Assembly: GCA_020881915.1 (NCBI GenBank)
Contig: JAJFPB010000006.1
Span: 1,364,001-1,428,000 of the forward strand
Length of the DNA: 64,000 nucleotides
Reading direction: 5' to 3'
Origin: Paramyrothecium sp. XJ0827
Lineage: Eukaryota; Ascomycota; Sordariomycetes; Hypocreales; Stachybotryaceae
Shown: one piece after another, positions 55,199 through 64,000 of the stretch
How the letters are laid out: every line of letters begins with the position of its first letter
How positions within the stretch are numbered: the first letter of the stretch is position 1
Program-made: the position numbers and the translations under genes
The notes under the pieces: model-generated
The model's database searches: none
What the model was told of the DNA's origin: nothing
Seen by the model: only the letters and a program-made list of their open reading frames with translations

Positions 55199-57305
55199 AT
55201 GAAATCGTCGAATGTTCGCTCAAGACCGAAACGCCGCTCCTGCGATGCCTGCCACCAGCGGAAGGTATGCAGCCTTCTCGGAAACCCCTGCTCCTAAAAA
55301 CCTTCATTCGTGGGGTGCCACGGCTAACCGGAACGCTTCCTAGATCCACTGTGACCTGAGCTCAGCCTCTGGCTCATCACAATGTGATTGGTGTAAACAT
55401 CAAGGTCTCCTGTGCACTTTTAACAGGCCATTCGGTCGTCGGAAACGACCGAGGTAGGGTCTTACTGCAATGGTATGACCGTGTCGGTTTGACTGACATT
55501 TCCCAGGCAGGCGGATCCGGCAAACGAAGCTCAACAGACTGTTGATGCAGCTACCGAGAGTGTCGATTATGGTGTCGCGGCAACGTCGCCCACTGATCTC
55601 ATATCGATGCACAGCGCCTCGTTATCTCCAAACAACACTCGCCCGACCGAGTCGAGGAAGACACAAGTCTATGGCTCTGCTGGAGGAGATGCCAAGGCCT
55701 TGCCGAACATGGGCTTGGGGGGGTTCTACTTTGACGGATTCCACCTGGGTGGCATTAGTTCAAACCAAGGCTTTCCGTTCTTTTCAGTGGAAGGGGAGGC
55801 TTGGATCTATGCCCATACCGGTTTCGCTCCCGAGGCTCCCAAACTCCGAACAGCCCATCCTTCTCATCAGATCAAAGGTACATGGGAGCTTCCGGACAAA
55901 GCCACTGTAAACACCTATCTTGCCGCCTTCATTTCCTCCGCTAAAAGGCTCGTCTTTCCAATCATTGAAGAGACCTCATTCATGGACACCGTTGATAAGG
56001 CTTACGATGATCTCCAAGACCAGACGGCGCCCGACGTTGTCTGCGCCAAGGCATGCGTTCTAGCATTTACATGCGTCATGACTCATATGGAAGGCGAGAT
56101 TGATCATCCGCAGACCATCCAAGCTCAACAATGTGCTGCTCGCGCACATCGTCTAATGCCTGAAATTCTTGCCAATCCAAGCATCGAATCTATTCAAGCA
56201 TGCACTATGCTGGTGAGATCCCTTTCATCGCCCTGACAACCCAGGTTCTGACATGGCAAAATTAAGTGCATGTATAATATCTTCTCAGGAAACGTGTCCA
56301 TGGCTGCTACATATCTTTCGGTTGCTTACCGTTTCATATCAATGTTCGGGGCTCATATCAGTGCCCCTAGCATGGTCCCTCCAAGCTTGAGCCTGGAACA
56401 TGCATCCCCAAATAATTATCTGCGCCGGGTGTTTTGGAACTGCTACATGTACGACAAAGATATTTGCCTCCGAGCAGGCTATCCACCCATCATTGACGAT
56501 GATCATTGCGATCTGACGCTGCCACCTGGCTACAAACAAATCGACAACTTCGATGCACTCGGAGACGGCTCGGATCTGATACCCGGGGACATGCGATTGA
56601 CAATTATCAAGTCTAAGATGATAAGACTACTCTACTGCGCCAAGTCCTTTCACAGTTCCGAGGTGGAGCTATTAAAAGACATCAGAGAGCTTGATGACGA
56701 GCTAGAAACCTGGCGGGTGTCGATTCCCCCTCAATATCGACCTCAGTTGTCCTCATCGTACCGAATACAGTATGGTTCGGATTGGAGTAGGTCAAAGCAG
56801 ATCCATATTGTGGTTATACACTTTGAGTATTATTTCTTGTTGGCCTTGATACATAGTGCAAGCGGGAGGTGCAGGATCAGAGCATTTGGCGAGATGGACC
56901 CCCAGGCCAGTCTTAGTTCATGTCAGGCACTCGCATTGCAGGCCAGTCGATCAATATTAGCGAACTTGGCTGTGGTAGCCGAAGTCTTCAACAGTGGAGA
57001 CTTTTGGTAAGACTCACCGACCCGAGACCCAGAAAGAAACTCACAGGTCCCCTAGGTTCTTCGTCTCGTATCCAATGTTTGCCAGTCTCACAATTTTTTG
57101 TAACATCTTGATAAGCCCGCTAAATCTTCAAGCGGAAGCGGATCTGGAACTCCTCCGCAAAGTTCCCTGGCTAATTAGACAGATGTGTGCAGTCGCGACG
57201 GCGCCGGCGGATGGCATGCGCCTTGCACAAGTGCAGCAATTTGTGGAGGATCTGCTCCGGCTTGGTCGATGTGCCGTGGACAAGGCTTATGAAAATGATG
57301 GCTAG
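55199..57305 (+). CDS. Zn2Cys6 transcription factor with fungal-specific transcription-factor domain
   Basis: Five exons (55199-55264, 55344-55453, 55507-56212, 56267-57006, 57056-57305) give 623 aa. The zinc cluster is CDACHQRK joined across intron 1 to IHCDLSSASG, then CDWCKHQGLLC, with a basic region PFGRRKRPRQ behind it. The middle and C-terminal parts form the Fungal_trans-type domain: VNTYLAAFISSAKRLVFPII, MYNIFSGNVSMAATYLSVAY and the signature RRVFWNCYMYDKDICLRAGYP followed by the IDDDHCDLTLP acid cluster. The C-terminal helices are LQAEADLELLRKVPWLIRQM. It is a DNA-binding regulator of unknown targets. The P450 gene 440 bases downstream on the same strand is a possible target; neither is clearly linked to the URC genes. 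Confidence 0.85.
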
Positions 57306-57746
57306 ACTACATGATCGCTGAGTAATCGGAGGTTGTTGTGCGGATGATGCGGGTCATGGTGGCGATCGTGTACGGCTCTTTGAACAAAGCTGATTTATAA
57401 ATTATGGGTCAAGCAAACGCTCGAAATAAGATATTCAACGCAGATCACGAACGTTACTAAATGCTCCATTCGTTCTCTTGGGTCTGCGATATTGTTCCAG
57501 TATCCGCTTCAGTTTCCTCTGCGATTAGTGTATGTCAGAGTGCAGAAGAGAAGATATATCTCCTCTTATGTAATCGGATCATTGTAACAGACCGGTAGTC
57601 TTGTAATATTATGCACTTGGCTGACCGAATTTGTTTAAAATGCGCGTGCTTCCGCTTCTCAAGGGCCGTTTGAACCGAATGACAAGTCCTCGGGAACCCG
57701 ACTGTCCCTATTTGGAGAAACTGGCAGACCGCGAAACAGCCACAGT
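57306..57746. other. Intergenic region upstream of the P450
   Basis: About 440 AT-rich bases, no feature recognised. Confidence 0.4.
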
Positions 57747-59383
57747 ATGGCTTTAGATTACATTACTTTAGCCGCAGTCCTCTCTGCAGGCTACATTTTA
57801 TGGATCCTCTTCCAAGTGAGTGTTTGGTGCCTGAGCACGAGGCCGTCTACTAACGACACAGCCAGTGCCTGCGAAGTCCTCTCAATGCAATTCCAGGCCC
57901 CTGGTACGCCAAATTCACCACTTTACCGGGGACGATAGCAACGATCTCGAAGCAACAAGTTCAATATTACCATAGGTTACACCAAAGATACGGCCCGTTT
58001 GTTAGAACTGGCCCTTCACAGGTGTTCATTTCAGATATAGATGCTTTCAAGGCCATCCACAAGATCGGCGCGCACTTCGATAAAGCTGAATTCTATCATT
58101 ATTTCGGCCCTACTGAAGCGGGAAAGCCTCCATACGGATTGTTCCAGATGACAGACGCATCGGACCACGCGAAGAGGAGGAAGCTTCTGGGGAAGGGGTT
58201 CACTGCCGCCTCTCTTCGAGAGGAATGGGAAAGCATGGTGAAAGAGAAGGTGTCTGCTGCCATCGACGGAATGCGACGCGACGCGAAGCTTGTGAATGGC
58301 GAGGTTGATGTTCGAAAGTGGTGGGTCCTCATGGCTTCAGACGTGGTCTCAAAGATCATGTTCGGAGAGTCATTCGACGCTCTCAAGATTGGAAAGGTAT
58401 CAAACCTTGACAAACGAGATGCGAGGACACTGTTAACTTCATATGCAGGAAGACCCTTGGTTTGCAGCAGTGAAGATCTCCAGCATAGCTGCTTTCAGCG
58501 CGCTGGCTTTCCCATGGCTATACGCCGTCGCGAAGAGTACGCCAATCATCGGCAGGGCCCGCCTATTCCACGCCCATAAGACCTTGCTTGGCAAAGGCGC
58601 GGCAGCTGTTGAGAATAGCAGACAAACCGCGAGCTCCAGTAGCGCCAACCTATTTTCAAAAGTACTGCAACAGGCAGACAAAGACGATGCCACGTTGACA
58701 CATCTGGACATTTCCGTGGAAGCCGGATCATTCATGATTGCCGGGACCGACACTACGTCGAATACGCTTACCTACTTGATATGGGTTGTTTTGTCGCATC
58801 CCGAGCTACAGAAATCTCTTGAAGAAGAAGTGATTCATGCCAAAGAGCCATTCACAGACGCAACACTCGAGAAGCTTCCAATCCTTCATGCGGTGATCGA
58901 GGAAACCCTCCGCTTGTATGGCGCAGCTCCTATTCCACTGCCCAGGATCGTCCCTACTGGGGGGGTTGAGCTCGGTGGATTCCACCTCCCAGAGGGCACT
59001 GAAGTCGCGACACAAGCTTGGACGATTCATAGGGAGCCAAGATACTTCCATGACCCCGAAAGGTATGTTAAGAGATATACGGTACAAGAATGACGCTGAT
59101 GAAATACAGGTTTGACCACACACGGTGGCTGCCCGAAGGAGAGTGCTCCACTTCCGACGTAGCCAAGGCAGCATTCACACCATTTGGGGCAGGGTCACGT
59201 GTGTGCATTGGAAAGCATCTTGCTTACATGGAGCTTCGATACGGTGCTGCCATTTTCTTCCGCGCCTTCAGTGGTTGTCGACTTGCGCCGTCGGCGACTC
59301 CAGAGAGCATGGAGATGGACAACTTGGTATTGATTGAGCCTCGGGGAAAGGTTCTCAAGGTCATTTTGCATGAGCAAAATTAA
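57747..59383 (+). CDS. Cytochrome P450 monooxygenase
   Basis: Four exons (57747-57815, 57866-58396, 58449-59062, 59110-59383) give 495 aa. An N-terminal membrane anchor (ITLAAVLSAGYILWILF) is followed by the Pro-rich hinge (IPGPWYAKF). The I-helix oxygen-binding motif is AGTDTTSNT, the K-helix is EETLR, the PERF-like segment is HDPERYVKR-like text rejoined over the last intron as PERFDHTRW, and the heme-binding loop is FGAGSRVCIGKHLAYMEL with the Cys thiolate. It would act at the ER with NADPH-P450 reductase. The overall shape resembles fungal secondary-metabolism P450s (CYP60-like clade), but I cannot assign a family or substrate. No polyketide or peptide synthase is in the window. Confidence 0.88.
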
Positions 59384-59739
59384 AGCAATACCGAAGTCTA
59401 AAGAAATTGGGCTCCACAAGATGCATGCAAGTGCGTGGTGGGAACCATGAACTTGGCGCCCATTTCCTGGGAAGGAATTTTATATTGACACATTCAGTCT
59501 ACCCTCGATGAGGTCATAGTAGGTCTCTGATGAATTCTTGGCTCCGATGTTTCTGAGGAGACTTGACACATCTGCTTGAGAAGGATATGGAACAGCTCGC
59601 GGTGAGGTTATATCCAGGAAGACAAAGACAAAGCCCTGGCATGCCAATGCACCGAGCTGATATGCATGTTATTGTGGTATGGAAAAGAGGAAGACAATTG
59701 TTATCATTCTGGCCATGCAGTTCTCCAGCAGCCAGTGAT
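59384..59739. other. Intergenic region between convergent loci
   Basis: About 355 bases between the P450 stop and the end of the decayed HET gene. Nothing recognised. Confidence 0.4.
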
Positions 59740-61785
59740 TTAAGAGATTATGACTTTTTCCACAGAATTCTTATCAATGTCTTTGACAACCTCCCCATCC
59801 ATGATCCCATGGACATATGCATCGCCGACGCGCTCAAACCCTCTCTCATCTCCGTCAACATCTTGGCCTCGATTCGTGTTGAGCGGGCGAAGAACATGAG
59901 AGAAATTCCCGCAGAAAAGAACCCAGACCTCATCACCGATACGGGCATCCGGTGGACCAATGCCAAAGTAACCAGCTTGAGTGATGAAGAACGACTGAGT
60001 ACAGACCATGTCGCGGAGCGAACTCTGCACGGCTTGATTTTCTCCATAGAGGTGATCTACAGATGCCGCTTCGTCAACAGATGCTCGATGATCGGTATCA
60101 CAGCCAGTTAGTTCAAGATCCCCAATGAGGGTTTGGCGGAAAGCATCCAACAGCGTGACTGCTCTGCTGCCAACATAAAGAACGACAGGTTCCTGGGTTT
60201 TCATCCAAGCTTCGAACACGGATTTGAAGTCCCGCGCTATCTCACGCGCCTTGTCATCGTACTCTTCCATAGTGATTCCTCGATGATCGACGAATTGTAC
60301 AGGTGCCAGAATAGCAATCTCATCTACTTTACAGCCCTGAAGGATTGAGGCCATTAGAGCTGGATACTGTTGGGTCAACGTAGAGACCCCCAGCGCAGTT
60401 GAAGAATTCCCAGCGACAGCAGTTGGCATAGTAATCATGGCTTCTTTGCGTCGGGTCCTTGGGCGGCATCCAATCAAAGACCCACGTTGGCAACCCGGGC
60501 GTCGCGCGAGGCTCTCCACGGCGGCCGACGAGCGGAAGCAGGCCGCGGTTCTGTCTGATGAGGTCCAACGTGACCAACTTGTAAAGATCCACAACTGACA
60601 AGCTGTAATCGCAGAATGGCACGCTCGGAAACGACAGGTCGGCAGCAGCCCCATCAAGGCGAACACCTTGTCCCGAGGCTCACTAATTTCACGGTATCGC
60701 CAGCGGTACAGCGCCCCCATGTTCCCTGTCATCTCATGGACTTGAAGATTCGCGAGGGGAGTGCAAAGGTGGTCGAGGAGCCAGCCGAGATCGAAAACCT
60801 TTCTAAATTGCTCACAAAAATTCCAGCTCTGGGTCATCTCCATAGCAATCCACTTCACCAGATCAAAGGACAAAGTCAGGTGGCCCCATTGGACGGTAGA
60901 AGTTGGCGGGAGTTTGGCTTCCTGCACCGGCCAGATACGATTTCACCACCGTACACGTTGCCACTTTGCCCGTGGCGAGCCCATCAGTGCTAGAAGCACC
61001 TGCGCTAGCCTCTTACGCGTCTCGTCGTTGAGCGTCAAGTCGCCGCTGCTTTGTGGTTGCTCGCCGTTGGATCTTTGCGGGTCCAGAAGAGCCAGCACCC
61101 TGCAGGCTGTATTCGCATCCTCACCGGTAAAACCCGGGTCGTCATCTTTCATTGGCAGCTCTCCGATCCAAATGATACCGTGGGTAAATTTCCTGTAAAT
61201 ATCCTGCATAATATTGACTTGGCTTGACTTCTCTGTTTCGTTGGTTTGATTGATGCAAAGCTGATCAATCCAAACTGTCCGCACCTGGTGTGGCTGTCGA
61301 AGCTGACGCAACGCCACCGACAAGCTTGACGTGATCAGTTTCGGGGACCCGTCCATGGTTATGAATGTGTCCAGGGACAGATCACCCCAGCAATAGGACA
61401 GGGTCTCATAGGAAGGTGTGCCGCTCAAAGGGACCCGCTGGGTGTTGCAGACAAGAGGGTCGCCTGGCTCTCCCGGTTGTAGGTTGAGAAGAACAATAGA
61501 GACCCCCTCTGAACCGGCTGTGCCCGTCAGTTTTCTCTGCGAGTGAAGCTGGCAAGTAAGGAACGGGGCTTCGAAAGACAAACCTGGATTCTCCATGACT
61601 GCTAATGCTATTGATGATAAATGCTGTAGAAGTGAACAAGCGACGCATCCAGATTGAGAAAATTGATCCCAGCTGTTGCCTATTGGCAGTCTTCCATTTG
61701 ACTCCTTGCCAAGAGGCTGAAGGGGGCAGTAAACACGCTCTTTGCTTATCAGGGAAAAAGACCTAATGATAACCCAAAGGCCCAT
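59740..61785 (-). pseudogene. Decayed HET-domain gene (in-frame TGA and two frame changes)
   Basis: The frame from ATG 61785 encodes a complete HET start: PSYETLSYCWGD, ALRQLRQ, VWIDQLCINQTNETEK, FTHGIIWIGE. At 60943-60945 an in-frame TGA interrupts the third HET block, which resumes in the same frame as NRIWPVQEAKLPP. After DKVFALMGLLP the family text continues in another frame (DLSFPSVPFCDYSLSVVDLY, LPTWVFDWMPPKD, CCRWEFFNCAGG). This needs one base deleted near 60640. It then returns to the first frame near the run of five C at 60387-60391 with CKVDEIAILAPVQF, and ends as DAYVHGIMDGEVV. Because the second change compensates the first, the frame remains open to 59740 but with about 85 wrong residues. 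I call it a pseudogene; assembly errors are an alternative. Confidence 0.75.
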
Positions 61786-63266
61786 ATCTTGATTCACTAA
61801 TCATCCCTACCACTTTGCCAATCGAACACTGAGCTAACGGGGACTCCCACTATTAATAACCACAATGCTTCCATTATGCCGTTTCCCCCAGAATTGCACT
61901 TCCTCGAATTCCAGGAAGATCATATTAGGGACTATCCTAGATCACATTCCACTCATGACATAGAACTCCGTAGGCAAGCTCAGCAACAGCCCAACATCGC
62001 TTTGCCAAGCCAAAGCGGCCTCATTAAGAACTTAATCACAAAACGAAGACAGTGCTGAGCATATGTCTTCTTTGTTGAGCATCTTGTCATGCAACGCTGG
62101 ACTACATGCTTATTTGGCGCTACGAAAAAGCCATTTCTGTCACGAAAACCCAAAGATGAGGCGCAAACAAGTAGTCTAGAGACTCTCATGCATGACAGAT
62201 AGAGAATATGGAATGATGGGGAGATCAGGGTTGTGTCGTTGCCTCAGTTAAGTGCTCGCTTAGCCGATTACCCATTCTCATACTATTACAAAGGCAATCT
62301 GCTGCCCATGATCATCAGCCTTGAGGTGGACACCTTGCGACCGCGAACAAGTTTAGAACGGACTATTCACATGAAGTAAGTTGTTAATTTCCACAATCGA
62401 ATAGATGTTCGAAAAAAAAGATCAGCGAGCGGTTGTGTGATTTGCTCCTGAGATTTCCCTTGGGCCAAATATGTGCGGAGGTCGGAGGAACAAGAACGGA
62501 CTCTAGCCCCGATGATCCGCATTTCAAGCTAAACTCTGCAGAACTGTAGGTCAACATGCTCACCCACATGGTTGGTATCTGCGTAAGAGCGGGTCAAATG
62601 ACACACCGATGGTGATGTCCCTTAGTGTAACCACAGCCCTGCCTCCATCGAGTGCATCGCCGCTTCAGGCAAACCCCGGACTTCATACGATGGAGTCCGC
62701 ATATGTCCTGTCATCGGCAGTTGAGGAATGAGATAATTTCCCCAGACCAAGCCCACATGGAGGCGTTTCACCCACTAGTTTGGTAAACAAATTGCTCCAA
62801 TCGCATGCCGCGTTATTGCGGAAATGCCTGCCCCTTCCAATCTAGTCTTGACAGCCAAGGATTCCGACTACTTCTCCCCTACCAACCATCCAGAATGAGT
62901 AGAACCGGAGCTACGCAAGCCGCTGTGGCAGTCTTTGGTTAGAAGTCGCGGACACGAGAGTCATTAAATTTGAATAATTCTCCGTGGCGGGCATACTATG
63001 CAAATTCATTTTGCGACGTCCGCTCTTGATAGGCCGTGGTCGTTTGTAGATGCGAATATTGGGAATGAGGAATTTAAAGTTGACTAGGAGATTGTAAGGA
63101 GGTTGTAGGAGCAGTTTAGACAGGGATGGGTCTTCCCGCACTCCACTCCGTATTTCTCACGGCATAAGATATAAAAGCCATCTAGCGGACCGGTCCAAGA
63201 CGACAGCATGTGCCAGCGAACAAAGCGTGCCCCCTGCCCCCTCTGAACTGATTGGGCTTCTTTGCC
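61786..63266. other. Long intergenic region upstream of the PL11 gene
   Basis: About 1.5 kb with only short, domain-less frames on both strands. The promoter of the lyase lies at the right end. No repeat recognised. Confidence 0.4.
63170..63176 (+). promoter_or_regulatory. Probable TATA box of the rhamnogalacturonan lyase gene
   Basis: TATAAAA about 95 bases upstream of the ATG at 63267, in the expected orientation. Confidence 0.55.
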
Positions 63267-64000
63267 ATGAAGTTCTTCGCCAAAGCTTTTGCAGCAGCGG
63301 TGGCTGCCACTGCTTGTCTGACTCCGACAGTATGTGGCCAAAGGGTCATGGAAAACCTCCGTCGGGGCGTCGTGGCTGTCCGCTCTAGCAACACCGATGT
63401 TCTCGTGTCCTGGCGTCTCCTTGGGCTTGACCCGGATAACATCGCCTTCAACCTCTACCGAGCTACAGGTTCAGGCAGCCCCGTCAAGCTTAACGGCGCA
63501 GCTTTGACCGGCGGCACGAACTACGTCGACCGCACTGCCAACTTGGCTCAGAGCAACACGTACACTGTTCGGCCTGTTCTCAGTGGACAAGAGCAGGCAG
63601 TAGGGGGCAGCTTTACCCTCAAAGCCAACAACCCAACGGAGCCTGTTGTCCGCATCCCTATCCGGAGCGGTGGGCCGATTAAGTTTGTCTGGGTTGGAGA
63701 TCTGGATGGCGACGGCGAATATGACTTTGTTTTGGATCGTCAGACGTCGCCACAGCTACTTGAGGCGTACCGGAGTGACGGCACGTTCCTTTGGCAAGTC
63801 AACATGGGTCCTAATAGCCAGCAGCAGGATAACATCGAACCCGGATCATCAGCGAACAACCTCGGCCACTGGGATGGCGTCACTGTATATGATTTTGACA
63901 GCGACGGCCGCGCGGAGGTCGCCGTCAGGATTGCTAATGGCGTCACATTTGGCAACGGGCAAAAGTTTACTCACGGCAACAATAATGAGCAATTCATCGC
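63267..64000 (+). CDS. Secreted rhamnogalacturonan lyase, PL11 family (5' part, cut by window end)
   Basis: Open from ATG 63267 to the end of the window without a stop (244 codons visible). A signal peptide MKFFAKAFAAAVAATACLTP, with cleavage near VCGQ, leads into RVMENLRRGVVAVRSSNTDV and SWRLLGLDPDNIAFNLYRAT. This is the N-terminal beta-domain of PL11 rhamnogalacturonan lyases. The first propeller repeats follow: VWVGDLDGDGEYDFVLDRQT and VYDFDSDGRAEVAVRIANG, with the Asp-rich calcium-binding D-x-D-x-D-G loops expected in this family. The enzyme would cleave the rhamnose-galacturonate backbone of pectin outside the cell by beta-elimination. The catalytic propeller beyond residue 244 is not visible, so exo- or endo-action cannot be judged. 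Confidence 0.88.
   Translation, partial: MKFFAKAFAAAVAATACLTPTVCGQRVMENLRRGVVAVRSSNTDVLVSWRLLGLDPDNIAFNLYRATGSGSPVKLNGAALTGGTNYVDRTANLAQSNTYTVRPVLSGQEQAVGGSFTLKANNPTEPVVRIPIRSGGPIKFVWVGDLDGDGEYDFVLDRQTSPQLLEAYRSDGTFLWQVNMGPNSQQQDNIEPGSSANNLGHWDGVTVYDFDSDGRAEVAVRIANGVTFGNGQKFTHGNNNEQFI

Noticed and set aside
1..64000. CRISPR arrays, bacterial operons, IS elements, long terminal repeats
   Set aside because: No regularly spaced repeats, Shine-Dalgarno-linked gene strings, transposase or integrase frames or paired long repeats were seen; the gene structure is eukaryotic throughout.

Overview
The window looks like nuclear DNA of a filamentous ascomycete (Pezizomycotina, probably a Sordariomycete-type genome). 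Genes are monocistronic on both strands. They are split by short GT-AG introns of about 45-85 nt with CTAAC/CTGAC-like branch sites. The gene families are fungal: HET-domain proteins, 2EXR proteins, Zn2Cys6 regulators, a DUF7708 protein, DUF3433 membrane proteins, a GMC oxidoreductase, a P450 and a secreted PL11 lyase. I find 29 gene loci, three of them apparent pseudogenes and a fourth with a probable frameshift. I see no tRNA, rRNA, CRISPR array or intact transposon. Exon joins were worked out by hand from splice signals, frame and family conservation; no alignment was run.

Layout. 0-10.6 kb: the C-terminal half of a DUF3433-type membrane protein, a GPI-anchored PQQ sugar dehydrogenase (AA12-like), a 2EXR protein, an unknown protein, and a DUF7025-type AAA+ ATPase whose true first exon lies upstream of the long ORF. 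10.9-20.6 kb: a self/non-self-recognition-flavoured stretch with a DUF7708 protein carrying a degenerate P-loop, a HET protein with a Cys/His-rich module, a 2EXR protein, and a 5'-truncated HET gene abutting head-to-head a 5'-truncated kinase. 22-30 kb: a secreted GMC oxidoreductase, a CorA-like membrane protein, a sphingolipid delta-8 desaturase with cytochrome b5 (one apparent frameshift), and an alpha/beta hydrolase.

30-54 kb: the most coherent region, a uracil-catabolism (URC) gene cluster. It contains URC1 (GTP cyclohydrolase II homologue), URC4 (DUF1688), a divergent uracil phosphoribosyltransferase (UPRT), and a methylmalonate/malonate-semialdehyde dehydrogenase (MMSDH). After a 2EXR gene and a large DUF3433 gene come a second, canonical UPRT, a second, structurally divergent MMSDH, an MDR dehydrogenase and a Zn2Cys6 regulator. 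Read as a pathway, UPRT would activate uracil as a phosphoribosylated form, Urc1/Urc4 would open and process the ring, and the C3 product (3-hydroxypropionate/malonate semialdehyde) would be oxidised to acetyl-CoA by the dehydrogenases, under the linked Zn2Cys6 factor. The URC1/URC4/UPRT linkage is established knowledge for fungi; the dehydrogenase and regulator roles are inference.

53.7-64 kb: a GNAT acetyltransferase, a second Zn2Cys6 regulator, a cytochrome P450, a decayed HET gene (in-frame TGA plus two frame changes), and the 5' part of a rhamnogalacturonan lyase running off the window.
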